This document shows positions 1 through 11,840 of a stretch of 64,000 bases of DNA, one piece after another. The notes beneath the pieces were generated by a model. The model did no database searches. It saw only the letters and a program-made list of their open reading frames with translations, and was not told the DNA's origin. A program made the translations under genes and the position numbers. Each line of letters begins with the position of its first letter. The first letter of the stretch is position 1. Origin of the DNA: Anaspis maculata (Eukaryota; Arthropoda; Insecta; Coleoptera; Scraptiidae); contig OX421964.1 in assembly GCA_949128115.1 (NCBI GenBank), positions 19,244,892-19,308,891 on the forward strand, read 5' to 3'.

Positions 1-267
1 AAATTATTATCAGTGAAAGATGAAACTTTCAAAGTTTGGTACTTTGATACTTGAGAAAAAATAGACTGGGAAAATATAGAGATGATCAAAATATCATTCT
101 GAAGAATCATCCCCCATACTTCTTTCACAATAAGAAATTTTGTTGATGGATATTTTTGGAAGAGTGCATTACAACAGAAACGAGAAGACTATAACTACAA
201 AACATTTCTTAATGGCTCTACCAATCCTATGAATGCTATAAGACGTTCTATGGTGCAAAGAGGCCCC

Positions 268-430
268 TGAAATTGATTTTTGACAAATCTTTGGCTTTTG
301 TTTCCTCCACCTTCCCCAAATCATGGGAAAGCTCTAGCTTGTGCCCTACCTACAAAAACGGTCCTAAGAATTGCGTTGAGAACTATAGACCGATCGCTAT
401 CTTGAGAAACGTCAGCAATGTGTTCGAGAT
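268..430 (+). mobile_element. LINE reverse-transcriptase fragment (left part)
   Basis: The plus strand translates to a degenerate piece of the finger region of a non-LTR retrotransposon reverse transcriptase, including a match to the family motif NYRPI followed by a run resembling ILRNVSNVFE. It has no start and breaks off at about 430, where a minus-strand LINE tail begins. Sequence continuing the same domain on the same strand reappears at 1810, so this looks like one old LINE split by a younger one. Non-functional. The clade cannot be assigned, but the motif spacing is CR1/Jockey-like. Confidence 0.6.
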
Positions 431-434
431 TTAT

Positions 435-1806
435 AAATAAATAAATAAATAAGCGTTTTATTAATATTCATACAAAAAGACAATACAAGTAACAAAGTTT
501 TAAAAACGCAGCCACCCACAGGAGATAAATCTCTATAGGCAGTAAGGCAGGATATTTCGTTATCTAAAAATTTAACACACAACTGCAATAAGAACTATTA
601 TTGCAACAAAAACATTCAAAATGAGGAGAAGACAAGGAAGAAAGTCGTTGAGTTTTTTGATAATTCGTATCTGCCCAGCAAGGAAGAACAGTGAGAGCGG
701 AGAAGCCAAGATTTACCAATTATGTGTTTTTCTGTCAATAAGCCGGTGGGTATTTTCTCTACTTGCAATATTCAATAAGAAAGACCTTACCTCCTTTTTG
801 AAACGCATTTTTGAATGCACAGCAGCCAGAATTTCCGAAACCTGACCAAAGACAAAGGGTACAAGATAAGTAGTATAACACCGCTGCGCTATGCTTTTGG
901 AAACCCTAGAAGTCGCGATATTGAATTCCTTGTGTCTTGTATTATGATCGTGGGTGATTTGTCTGATGTCTTCTCTTTTATGAAACAGCCTGAGTGCAAT
1001 CTTTTCATAAAAAAAGCTGTCGAAGATCGAGAAGTCCTGTATCATCAAATAGGGATGCGGTGGGGTAGAAACGACTTTTGTTGAACATGATTTTTATAAT
1101 CCACTTTTGGATATTCTGCAACGTAGCCAAGTGACTGTCAGTGGCTCCACCCCAAGCAATCAGTCCGTATGTAATATGCGATTTAACAAGTGCGTAGTGT
1201 AAAATTCTTAATTGGCTTCCACTAAATATGTCACGATGAAACTTGAAACTTCCCAACATACATCTGACTTTTCTAGTAACATAATCAATATGATGGTTCC
1301 ACCTAAGATGACAATCGATTACTATTCTATCTGACTCTGTCACAAGATCTTAGTACGATACTCCGCTGTTGACTAACAATAGTAATCGAGTCATAATTTG
1401 GTAGGGAGCTTGGCCCATGTTTCTGCCCTGTAGTGCACAGCCGTGTCGTCTGCAAAACTGATGATGGTACCTAGCGACTTGATTTTGAAGAGGTCATTTA
1501 CATAAACAATGAACAAAATCGGTCCAAGGACGGTCCCCTGAGGTATACCACATTCTACCACTCTCTCCTCACCCAATCCACCGTTAACTCTCACAACCTG
1601 TCTGCGATTACTCAAAAAACTTTCCATAAGTCTCAAAAGCAAGCCCCTGAATCCAATCTCCTCGAGAGACTTCAAAAGAAGAGGGTGGCTCACTGTGTCA
1701 AAAGCCTTGGCCAAGTCGACGAAGACGCAGATGAACGGAACCCCAGTATCTAGTGAATTGAATTTGTTTACATATAATAGGGCTATTGCCGTGCTTGTCG
1801 AACAGG
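435..1806 (-). mobile_element. 5'-truncated LINE, minus strand, with internal deletion
   Basis: Read on the minus strand, this gives a non-LTR reverse transcriptase: FVDLAKAFDTVSH (catalytic motif A), GIPQGTVLGPILF (motif B) and FADDTAV (motif C, at about 1440-1460). After a gap near 1343-1391 comes the thumb region (ITYGLIAWGG, about 1150-1190), then a C-terminal tail in another frame near 713-1048. The 3' end is at about 435 with a TTTA-type tail and an AATAAA signal just upstream. The element is truncated at its 5' end, lacks the endonuclease and is frameshifted, so it is dead. It interrupts another LINE (268-430 and 1810-1862). Confidence 0.75.
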
Positions 1807-1809
1807 AAA

Positions 1810-1862
1810 CAGCGAGCAACACGGTTTTGTTAAAGGTGAGTCAACAGTCACGAACTTGATGT
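1810..1862 (+). mobile_element. LINE reverse-transcriptase fragment (right part)
   Basis: The plus strand reads SEQHGFVKGESTVTNLM, the well-known LINE reverse-transcriptase segment (QHGFVKGRSTVTNL in relatives) that normally lies about 25 residues after the end of the 268-430 fragment. It is therefore the likely continuation of that element across the minus-strand LINE insertion, with a small deletion. It runs into the small inverted-repeat element at 1863. Confidence 0.55.
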
Positions 1863-2009
1863 AAAAATAGTATGTGTCGTTAATACAGTAAGTGCCATAT
1901 GCCTGGCCGGCGACAGAATCTTGCAGTCGCCGAGGCGCTAGCTGAGGTCTGCAACCGGCGGAGGCCTGCAAGTAACTTTCTGTAGGTACGAACAGCACAT
2001 ACTATTTTT
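1863..2009. repeat. 147 bp inverted-repeat (MITE-like) element
   Basis: The 14-base end AAAAATAGTATGTG (1863-1876) recurs exactly inverted at 1996-2009. The interior is unusually GC-rich for the window (about 1900-1970). It has the shape of a MITE, but I see no convincing target-site duplication. A related TAGTAT...ATACTA hairpin occurs near 58495-58530. Confidence 0.45.
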
Positions 2010-3424
2010 TAGCCGATCTAATGATGTAGTTGCACCTGTCAAAATGATAAATTTTAAAGACATGCATTTCATTATATCCATTTAACAACATCAGATTGAC
2101 AGCACTGAACGTTTTCGTGGAAAAGCTATCGATAATTCAAGAAAAACGTTGAATATAAGGCACTGTGACCTCCGAGGGGTTGACCCGGGATGCAGTGCTT
2201 GGTGTAATGAAACGACTAATAGCGAATATTCCCCTCTTACGTCAAAAACGCGATAATTCGGACACAAATTTTGTGGATTAATAAGCGATAATCCGAAAGA
2301 CCATATCGATAATTCAATCGATCTGTCATTGTTCAAACACCTACTGTCAAACAAACATGATGCGTGTCCAGTGTTAGCGTTGGACTCTGGACACTGTATG
2401 GGGATGCTCATGCTCAAGTGAATACTCAAGAGACCCAGAGGCAAGTGCAAGAAAGTTGAACGATTTTGGATTGCGCAGTCACAATGATTTCACACTTTTT
2501 TCGTCAGCCTCTGGTTCTCTTTTCTGTTCTGCGGCTCAGTACAGTTAGGTGGCTATTCATGTATTATCAATTTTATTGTCGTGTGAAATGATATGCGAGT
2601 AACTTGTAGAATGATTCGGGAAATATTCTTCCGAATACCACTCTTGCAATGAAAATGAACCAGATAATTCTGAAAATGCGTGTTGCCATAGGAAAACCGC
2701 ATTCGCATTCCCCCTGCGGGGTCGGGCTCTTTCAGCTTTCGAACAACAGAGAAAACAAACTCATGCAGTTTTCAGGCAACACACATTTTTCAGAATTATC
2801 GGTAATTTTCATTGCACTCGTGGTATTATGCCCGATAAGTCCAATTGTCGAAACTACAAAGGTTTTTGGTTCACATGTCAAGTGACACCTCTTCAGATAA
2901 TGACCTTATTTTAAAAAAATATCCACGTTATTCAAGGAACAAGAGCTATTTCAGAAATTACCGTATAACGTCCCAAGATGATAAGGAAGCCGGGCCAATC
3001 GACACCCTTCTACAGAAAATCGAAATAAATCCTGGGACAGTGACAGTTTTGAAATTTACAATGGTCTTTCCCATTCAACTGAAGAATTCTCACAGGTATG
3101 TGGTCCGCCTTTCCTATGCTCCATATGTTGTTTCAGTCACCAGTCTCTTCGTGGCCTCAAAATTCATATCGGAAAGTCCAAGCGATGCAAAATCATTCCT
3201 GACATTGGTGCTCCTACAATTTCATTTGCAGATTTTCTTGCAAATTTAAAGTCTACACAACGATTAGTACGTAGATTTCCAAGAGCTGCTTGTCCTCAGT
3301 CTGCAGCCTTCTTCTGTGAGTTGATCGAAAATGTCATATCACAAAATTCATCTTCCACCTGGGAGAAATTGTCCATTTTTAGCGCATTTTCCATCTTGAT
3401 GAAAATCGCTATTGCAACCGCTTT
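2010..3424. other. no recognisable gene
   Basis: Both strands hold only short open frames without family motifs. I see no repeat structure, RNA gene or splice-flanked exon that I can support. The frame at 2845-3249 (134 codons) is the longest. It has no recognisable domain and is probably fortuitous. Confidence 0.5.
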
Positions 3425-3478
3425 GTCCGTCCGTCCGTCCGTCCGTCCTTCCGTCCGTCCGTCCGTCCGTCCGTCCGT
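3425..3478. repeat. (GTCC)n microsatellite
   Basis: A tract of about thirteen tetranucleotide units with one interruption (CCTT near 3450). The open frames across it on either strand are artefacts of the repeat. Confidence 0.95.
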
Positions 3479-3789
3479 TCCTCGAACTCCTCCCAAACTA
3501 GACGACCTAGCTTTCTAATTTTTTCGCTGTTACGTAGCTGCCACTTCCAACGGAGGGCTAGGCTATATTGAATGTCTATATTGCGCCGCCAACATAGAGA
3601 AAACCGCCCCCGATAAACTTGAAATAACATAATATTGCACTTTCTATCAGACCTGATGCTCTGATGTTCTCATTTTTTGAATAATACATAGTTGCCACTG
3701 ATAAACGTAAGCCAAGAAACATTCCGTCTTCAATATGCGCCGCCGACATGAAAAAACCGCTAAAAACCGCCCCCAATCACTTTAAAATG
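3479..3789. repeat. diverged leader of the satellite region
   Basis: Two loosely similar ~150 bp segments, each holding a GCGCCGCC...AAACCGC(C)CCC block (near 3580-3610 and 3735-3775), resemble the GC-rich block of the satellite that follows. They are probably decayed units of the same or a related repeat. Confidence 0.4.
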
Positions 3790-5245
3790 AAAAACATAAA
3801 CCCGAAGACATAGCGATCTGATTCTTTCGGTATATAAATAGCTGACTAAAAATGGGAGAGGATAGGCTACTTTTGGTTAGTCGCCGCCCCCAGATTCCGC
3901 CTCCAAACGATAAAAAGTGCAACTTTCACAAATGTTACTGATTGAGATGTTCCCTCAAACATTTATGAACTGCCAACTCAAATTGTGCAACATTTGCTCA
4001 GCCGAACGCTGCCGCTCCCACACGCCGCCCCCAAAGTAAGAGATAAATGAAAAACATGAACCCGAAGACATAGCGATCTGAGTTTTTCGCTATATGAATA
4101 GCTGACTAAAAATGGAAAAGAATAGGCTACTTTTGATATGGCACCGCCTCCAGCTTGCTCCGCCTCCAGCTTCCGCCCCCAAAAGAAAAAAAGTGCAACT
4201 TCCAACAATTTTCACTGATTTAGCTGATAATGTTACCTCGAACATTCAGAAACTTTTGACTCAAACTGTGCAAGAATTTCTTTGCCAAACTCTGCCGCTC
4301 CCACACGCCGCCCCCAAAGTGAGAGATAAATGTAAAACATGAACCTGAAGACATAGCGATCTAATTTTTTCACTATATTGATAGCTGACAGAAATTGGAG
4401 AAATATAGGCCACTTTTAATTAGCCGCCGCCTCCAGCTGCCGCCTCCACACAAAAAAATGCAACTTTGACAATTTTCACTGATTGTCATATTTCCCTCTC
4501 ATTCAGAAACTCCCAACTCAAACTGTGCAACAGTTACTTTGCTGAATGCTGCCGTCCTCACACGCTGTCCTCAAAGTGAGAGATGAATGAGAGACATAAA
4601 CCCGAAGACATAACGATCTAATTCTTTCGCTATATGGATAGCTAACTAAAAATGGGAAAGAATAGGCTACCTTTGACATGGCGCCGCCTCCAAATTCCAC
4701 CCCCAAAAGAAAAAAAAAGTGCAACTTTCAATAATTTTCACTGAATTACATTTTAATGTAACCTCAAACATTCAGAAACTCCCAACTCAAACTGTGGAAG
4801 AATTACTTTACCAAACTCTGCCGCTCCCATACGCCGCCCCCAAAGTAAGAGATAAATGTAAAACATGACTCTCAAGACATAGCGATCCAATTGTTCCGCT
4901 ATATAGATAGCTGACTAAAAATGGGAAGAGAGGCCACTTTTGATTAGTCGCCGCCTCCAGCTCCCGCCCCCAAACAAACAAAAAATGCAATTTTCCCAAT
5001 TTTCACTGATTGTCATATTTCCTTGAACATATTTTAAAAACTGTTAACTCAAACTGTGCAACAGTTACTTTGCCGAATGCTGCCACCCCCACACGCTGCC
5101 CTTAAAGTAAGAGATAAATGGAAAACATAAACCCGAAGAAATAGCGAAATAATTCTTTCGCTTTGTGGATAGCCGACTAAACATGGGAAAGAATAGACTA
5201 CTGTTGATTAGTCGCCGCTCCCAGCTCCCGCCCTCAAACAAAAAA
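3790..5245. repeat. ~265 bp tandem satellite, about 5.5 copies
   Basis: The anchor phrase CCCGAAGACATAGCGATC recurs with variation at 3801, 4061, 4344, 4601, 4869 and 5132, giving periods of 257-283 bp. Each unit contains an AT-rich half (AGCTGACTAAAAATGGG) and two GC-rich blocks of CCGCCCCC type. Units differ by many substitutions and small indels, so the array is old or poorly homogenised. The open frames of 60-76 codons across the array repeat with the unit and are not genes. Confidence 0.9.
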
Positions 5246-5434
5246 ATATATTGATGAGTGAAAGAATTTTCATTCAAATCTATTTCATTGGCAAGTACCC
5301 CATTCTGATAACACAATATCACAATGAGTTTCGAATGAAGAAAGTGGGCAAGGAATGGTGTTTCTTCTTTAACCAAATTTCTTCACGTTCACAATATGCC
5401 TCTTTGAGAAAATGCGCTACTGAGACTCACGCAC

Positions 5435-7975
5435 GTGAAGGCATACCCACTTGTTTCATTTCAAGCCTTTGCCCTCCCGTATACACATAACACTAAAATG
5501 ACTTCTCTCACTAACACCAATAAAAACATTCTCTTGTCCAACAGTATTTCATCTCATCCCAATCAAAAACGACATCCGAAGTTGTCGTCTCTGAAAACGA
5601 AAGCTGGGTCGAAACTATCTAAAGGAGATCTCAAAGGTGCTCTTCGGTTGCTTACATCTGAAGACAGCTTTCCTCCAAAAAACTCAGATACTCTCAAATC
5701 ACTCAAAGAGAAACATCCTCATGCAGATTCAAACCTAGTCTTCCTTGAACTCTCTATTTTGTCCAATCATTCGGTTGTTTCTATTGACGAAGTAAAGAAG
5801 GCCGTTTTATCTTTCCCTGTAGGTTCGGCAGGAGGTTTAGATGGCTTACGACCTCAGCATTTGAAAGATATGATTTCTCCAGCTAATGGCGAAACAAGTA
5901 TTCGTTTACTTGAATGTCTGGCATCTTCAGCTGACCTTATGATTTCTGGGTTAGTTCCACTTGATGTCTGCCCTTGGTTTTATGGCGCCTCTCTTTCTCC
6001 TTTCAAAAAAAAAGGACGAAGGCATTCGCCCCATCGCTGTAGGAAACACTCTTCGTCGTACGGTTGCCAAGATTCTTTGTAGACGCGTCTTTGCTGAAGC
6101 TGGCGAAATTTTTCGTCCAACTCAATTTGGTTTTGGTACTCGTGGTGGAGCTGGAGAAATTGTTCATGCAGTTCGCCAACATGTTGAAAATCAAAAGGGT
6201 TTTTGTGTATTGGTCAAGCTTGATTTTAAAAACGCTTTCAACTGTGTTAGGCGAGATCGGCTGCTTCAAGAAATTCATGACCATTTCCCTTCTCTATATC
6301 CCTTCATTCATCAGTGTTATCGCCACCCTTCCTAATTGGCTTTTGGTAATTCTTCAATTTCCTTTAAATCAGGTGTTCAGCAAGGGGACCCTTTAGGCCC
6401 CTTAGCCTTCTGCTTAGTGGCCAATGCAGTGGCTCGTTCTTTAAAATCCAAGATGAATCTCTGGTATATGGACGATGCTACCTTGATTGACCACCCTGAC
6501 ATAGTAATCCACGATTTGAAAATCATAATAGATACTGGAAATGCCTTTTGACTTCAATCGAATTTAGAAAAAAACTGAAGTAACTTTCTAAAAGGCACTA
6601 ACCTAGAAATCTCTAGCACACAAGAAACTTTCCGTCAATCTCTACCACAACTTCGTTTTCTTTCCCTTGATGGATGTATACTTCTTGGAGCTCCGTTGAA
6701 TATGGCTGGCATGTCGCCTCTCCTGCTGAAAAAGTTGGATTCAATCAATCTCCTAACAGAACGTGTTCAAATACTTAGTGCCCATCATGCTCTTTTCATA
6801 TTTAAACATTCACTCGGTTTTCAGCGCCTCCTCTATTTTATTCGTACGTGCCCCTACATGGGGCTTCCAAAACCTCTTAGAAAAATTCGATACAATTATT
6901 ATTAACTCTCTACAGTGGATTTGTAACATTTCAGTTGACACTCAAATTAGACGACAGATCTTCCTCCCGATAAGCGAAGGTAGTTTAGATTTTAGTAGCG
7001 TCGAAGAATTGTCCATTCCGGCTTTTCTAGCCTCGGTTCATTCTGTCGCTTACCTTTTACAATCAATTCTCCCACAGTCGTCACCACTTGACTCATACTC
7101 TTACCTTCGTGAAGCTGAAAACCTTCGGTGTCAACGTACAGCGTGTGTTCTGCCTTCTTCTGACTCAAAAAAAAATCAGAAATCCTGGACTCAACCTATG
7201 ATAGAACTAGCCAAACAAAATCTTGTTTCAAATTTTACGGATGATCGCAATAAAGCTCGACTTCTTGCAGTTTCAGCTGAAGAGTCTGGTGCATGGCTTC
7301 ACGCTCTTCCTTCACCAGCTCTTGGAACTTTCTTAGACCCTGACTCTTCAAAAATTTCGGTGGCACTTCGTTTAGGTGCCCCTCTTTATTCACCTTTCCG
7401 TTGCCGCTGCGGCACGGTGATAGATGTATTTGCGCATCACAGTCTCAGTTGTGGGGAATTTGAAATGCGAGTCAGACACTCTTCACTGAATGAGACAATT
7501 CGACGTGACCTTGTATCAGCCGGTGCTCTAGTAGCCTTGAACCCAACGGCTTGAGCAGGAGCGATGGGGAACGGCCAGATGGATTGACCCTCTCTGCATG
7601 GAGTAAGGGGAAGATGTTGACATGGGATGTCACATGTGTTGACACTCTTGCAGCATCCTACTTGAGATCGACATCTCTGTTGGAGCTGCGGCTGATCTTG
7701 CGGAACGTCGAAAATGTTCAAAATATGAAGACCTTCCAAGCTTGTATCTGTTCTGCTCCGTCGGATTCGAAACACTGGGCTCGTGGGGACGTGAAGCTCT
7801 TCGTTTCATCGACGAAATTGGGTCTAGGATTGCCACGAAGACTCTGGAGCCAAGATCCCGTTCGTTCTTACGCCAACGAATAAGCCTAGAGATCCTAAGA
7901 GGTAATGCCTTCTGCGTTCGTTCGGCGCAACCCCAGGCTTCTTCATTGAAAGAGAATATTTCTTTACTCTAAATA
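5435..7975 (+). pseudogene. LINE polyprotein remnant (VQQGDPLGP-type reverse transcriptase)
   Basis: Successive plus-strand frames give one reverse transcriptase broken by frameshifts. In order they are GSAGGLDGLRPQHLKDM (about 5823-5873), a PIAVGNTLRR-type stretch (about 6030-6062), QFGFGTRGGAGE, LDFKNAFNCVRRDRL (motif A, about 6220-6260), GVQQGDPLGPLAF (motif B, about 6370-6410) and YMDDATLI (motif C, about 6463-6487). The C-terminal region follows (about 6760-7550), then a tail with VDTLAASYL and [11 protein letters not shown] (about 7630-7970). The motif set matches a non-LTR clade known from invertebrates, but I do not assign a name. Stops and frame changes near 6010, 6335, 6550 and 7550 make it non-coding. 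AATAAA near 8033 may mark its 3' end. Confidence 0.75.
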
Positions 7976-8196
7976 TTTAATTTTAAATGTACTTATCTAT
8001 TTTTACACTTGTTGAATATGAAATTTCCCTAGTAATAAACTAATTCTGCGATATCCACTGATGACATTGATCTATCAAAGTATCTGAAACTTCCTTTCCG
8101 GCGCCGGCCAGAAAATATTCAATATTCCTGGTCGGCGGCCAGAAAGTTTTTCTCCGTAGTGCTATTTCTCGTTGCTGAGGTCACTAAAGCAAAAGT

Positions 8197-8975
8197 TCAT
8201 TTTGTGACTTGGTAGTAGGGTAAAAAATCACTTCTTTCTGTCTGATCGGCTGAAAATGCAATTTCTATCCGATTGTATGAGCAAACATAAGCATGCAAGC
8301 CGATATCAGTGGACAGATTTCTCAAAGAATTTCGATCGAATAAACCACGACGTTTTCTTGAGGAAGTTGGAAAATTTTGATTTTCCTCCAAATCTAGTTA
8401 GATTGTTCAGGTTGGTCTAAGACAGTTTGTGGGAGTCTCCGGTCACAGTTCCGAGAGCTTCAAAGTATTGTCGGGGTCCCGCAGGGATCTGTGCTGGGCC
8501 CTGCCCTTTCTATCGTTTCCATAAATTACCTTGGGTTGAGCTTCAAGGGCTCACCCCTCCTCTATGCTGATGCTTTGGACATCTTTCCACCTGTGGATTC
8601 TTTTGAGGACTGCTCTCGCCTTCAGGGGGGCATCGATGCGTTGGAGAGATGGTGCAATCTTGATTCAAACGTGACGAAGGGCATGACCATGTCTTTTTCA
8701 AAGATCTCTGGGCCCCTGGATCACACAAAATTTACGATCTTACTCTGATCAGATTCAGTGTCATCAAAGACCTTGGCTTGTACTTCGACCAAGTTTCTTG
8801 GCACGGAACTCCAAGAACTTCTCCTTGGACTTTTACAACATCAAGACATTGCGGCGTCTGTTTGCGTTTTTGCCTATGTCATGACTGGCATATGCATCCG
8901 TTGTCTGGTGCCCCTATCACGAGAAATATGTGTCCTTTCTGGAGGGTGTGCAGCGGCGTATCTTGAGTGAGAAGA
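8197..8975 (+). pseudogene. LINE reverse-transcriptase remnant
   Basis: In shifting plus-strand frames the sequence gives FSKNFDRINHDVFLRKLENF (motif A region, about 8318-8377), a VPQGSVLGPALS-like motif B (about 8475-8510) and LLYADALDIF (motif C, near 8556-8585, normally YADD). An ALERWC segment and KDLGLYFD (about 8763-8790) follow, then a thumb-like AYASVVWCPYHEKYVSFLEGV at about 8888-8950. It is a Jockey/CR1-like fragment distinct from the one at 5435. It lacks both ends and is interrupted by stops. Confidence 0.7.
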
Positions 8976-11178
8976 AAAGAAGAAAAAACTATGTTTGAAG
9001 ATGTCGTGACTGCCTTAAGCTGTTAAGTCCGTATATTGTGCCCAGTAAACTAACCTAGAATAGCCTCTTCATGTGCATTATTAATTAGTAAGTTATTCCA
9101 TCGATTTCTCACTTGTTATCTTACTTCTCTATTTCTTCCTTTGTATGATAACATCTCCTAGTTCGAACGAAAGGAAGTAATCAAGAAAATACCAGATAAG
9201 AAAATCAGGAATCGACGACTTCGAAGAAGCGAAGTTCGGGCTGTTTATTTTTATTCGCGTGGGCCAAAACCAGCGCACAACAAGTATGAATTGTTAATAA
9301 TTTCAAATTGCTCTAAGCCCCTCCACTGCCGCTCTGGTATTATTATTTTACGATTTTCGCATCATCCCCAGACTTTGCGCTGAAACAGCCGCTTTTACGA
9401 CGGGTTCGCATTTTTTTATCGCCAGGCGAGCTTTATCTCTCTTCGAGCTTTTTACGACCGTGCGTCGATACATCCAGTCAACAGATAGCTGTGACGTAAC
9501 AACGTTGTAATCTTGACTTAAGCTAATTAGCTAATACATAGTTATTAGAACCGTTTATTACACAGCGCCACAGTCGGTGTGGGAACTCGTGTGGAAACTG
9601 CAAAGGTTGTAGACACAAGGTCGGAGCTATTCACGATCGTTTCGATTCCTCCATGCCTCCCACCTGTTTGCTCTACATCCGGGGACGAAAGTTCCATTGA
9701 AGTAAATGTGTTTGAAGCGTATCCTATGGCGGAGGCGATTATACTTTAAAATTCAATAGCGTCGCAGGATGGGATATAGTATAAGTGAGAAGCGCGGAGG
9801 CGGAAATGCACGTTTTTCCCCGCATCGCAGGCCCAGGGAATAATTCAAATTGCGTAGAAAGTATACGTCGGAGGGATCTTATTTTCCAACAGAACGTTAC
9901 TGTTACTCACGAGTCAATGGCAACGGCGAAACTGGCGAAAGTTTTCAAAAAGTGCGCAAGGGAAATGATGGGGGATGAGATAAATTGCGAACATTGAAGT
10001 CTGTAGGCATAGGTATATTCTGCGAACCTCGATGTGAACATTCGCAAATTAATTCGAAACTGTTCCGCATGAACCTGATGGTTAAACGGAGGGAGGTTTT
10101 AGATTTGTGCTGTTCTCCGTCAGGGTGAATAAGAGGAAAGAGATAATTGAATTGATTAATGGGGGGGCCGTGAGAAATTAGCAGGATGTTGCTAAATGAT
10201 AGGTGGATTCTATTCTTGTATTTCATTAGAGCGCGATTGGGAAGTCACTTTGGACTTTTTATCTTGTCCTTTCCGACCCATTTGGCACCGTTTATACGTA
10301 AATGCACAAGTCTCCATCTTGTTTGTTCGTTCCCATTTCTTGCGTTGTAACATTCTAGTACATGATTGAAAGTTTGCACAGTCGATCTCTTTTCCCTCCA
10401 GTATTGGCTCTCTCTCTTTCCCTTTTCGCTTCCGTATTTGAACCTAATTATCGCTTTGTGATCTGTGGCCTTGTTAAAATATTCTGCTCTAGTTGTCAAT
10501 TGTATTTGTCGGGAGTGTCCTCGGTAGTGTCTATTGCATCTTGATTCATTGATGTCACTGTTTGTTCCTTTGGTTGGTTATCCCTGTTTCTATTTCGCAT
10601 TTTTCACTTCCACTTTGATCGTCGAGGTTGAATATCCATTCCTTTGATAATACTGCCTTCTAGTTTTTTCCCTTTTTATATTTTTCTTATTCCTCATTCA
10701 CCTTTGTATTTCCTCCGAACATTCCCCTTGTATGACTGCTCTTATTGCTCTCATTACACTTTCTATCCTTATAGTCGGTCGGGTAATATATATTACGACA
10801 CGAATACTTCTCAATGTGTAAACTTGAGGAGCGCTTTCGAGTGAAAACATATATTGTAATCGAACCACTACAAGCCGATATTCCACACAACTACAAGAAC
10901 CGGAGGGTGGGCCGCCACCTCGCGTTCCTGCACAAATTCCTCTTATTTTACGATTCTTCAACAATTTTTTCCTCTCTCACCCTGTATCAAGTATTTGCAC
11001 AATTTGCGCCGATGCCCCCACATTGTGATTGGTCCAGGGTGTTCTCATCAACAGGCATGCAAAGTGACAATGCTTGGTATAAAAGTGCAAGGTAATTCCC
11101 ACCAACGTCGGGGCTACTATAAATGTTGAGCTTTAGGAGACTAGCTTGAGTGACATCTTATCACCTACCCGTAAAATA
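8976..11178. other. no recognisable gene
   Basis: Apart from ordinary AT-rich sequence I see no family motif, repeat array or terminal inverted repeat here. The 9200-9960 portion is noticeably richer in CG dinucleotides than its surroundings. That would fit an exon or promoter of an unrecognised gene, but no open frame there has a recognisable domain. Confidence 0.4.
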
Positions 11179-11302
11179 TAATAGTCTAGACGTGCTCAAT
11201 CGGGTTCAGGTCGGAACTGCACGCAGGTCAGTCCAAAATTTGATTGTTGACAGTTTGCAGATATTCGGTTACTATCCAGGCAACATGAAGGCTTGCATTA
11301 TC
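11179..11302 (-). pseudogene. Tc1/mariner transposase remnant
   Basis: The minus strand reads DNASLHVAWIVTEYL (about 11302-11258), and after an in-frame stop SSDLNPIEHV (about 11215-11186). These are the second and third catalytic blocks of Tc1-type DD34E transposases (DNA.PH...; W.ARSPDLNPIEH.W). Only this ~40-residue piece survives, with stops. Confidence 0.6.
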
Positions 11303-11701
11303 ATCATCAGAACAAGCTCATCACCAAGTCGTGGTACGTATGGTACGCTGTCTCTGATTTACCCCTCAGCAGTCACTATTCTTCCACCTTCCAGCACCAA
11401 GTCTGTGCGGCCTCTCAAATATACTCCACTCTACAGCATTATGGACCATTCCCGAAAATTTGTCGAAGGTGTTATTCACATCGGCCCTTATTCATATCCC
11501 CCTTTTAGTGCTCACAGCGGTTCTGGAGATGCGCCTCTAACATTTCCGTATTCATATACGTGGTTTTAGCGCGCCTCTGTCATAGACGCGTCTATTCATA
11601 TGTCACTTTTACGCGTCTTAAGGCTACTATGGATGATTTCACGCATGCGTCAAGTTAAATGGGATCAAAATGTGTCAACAGGCGTGTTTTGAGCCCATTT
11701 A

Positions 11702-11837
11702 TGGTGCGATTCTCTAAAAAAATACATTCCATAAAGGCTCTGTTACGTTGTTATTTTCTAGGCAACAGCCAATGGCCGACCCGAATTTTTACATAACAGA
11801 GCGTTTATGGAATGTTATTTTTTACAGAATAGCACCA
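11702..11837. mobile_element. 136 bp MITE with TTA duplication
   Basis: The first ~45 bases, starting TGGTGCGATTCTCTAAAA, return inverted at the other end (about 11793-11837) with a few mismatches. The element is flanked by TTA on both sides (11699-11701 and 11838-11840). A TTA duplication is typical of PIF/Harbinger-type MITEs, so that superfamily is a reasonable guess. Confidence 0.6.
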
Positions 11838-11840
11838 TTA

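Noticed and set aside
713..1084. Overlapping frames on both strands that could be small genes
   Set aside because: The minus-strand frame is the degraded C-terminus of the LINE at 435-1806, and the plus-strand frame is its shadow.
3296..3630. Frames rich in RTDGRTDG and SVRPSVRPS
   Set aside because: Translations of the (GTCC)n tract.
9785..9997. Frame in the CG-richer region near 9.8 kb as a host exon
   Set aside because: No family similarity recognised and no convincing splice sites at its borders.
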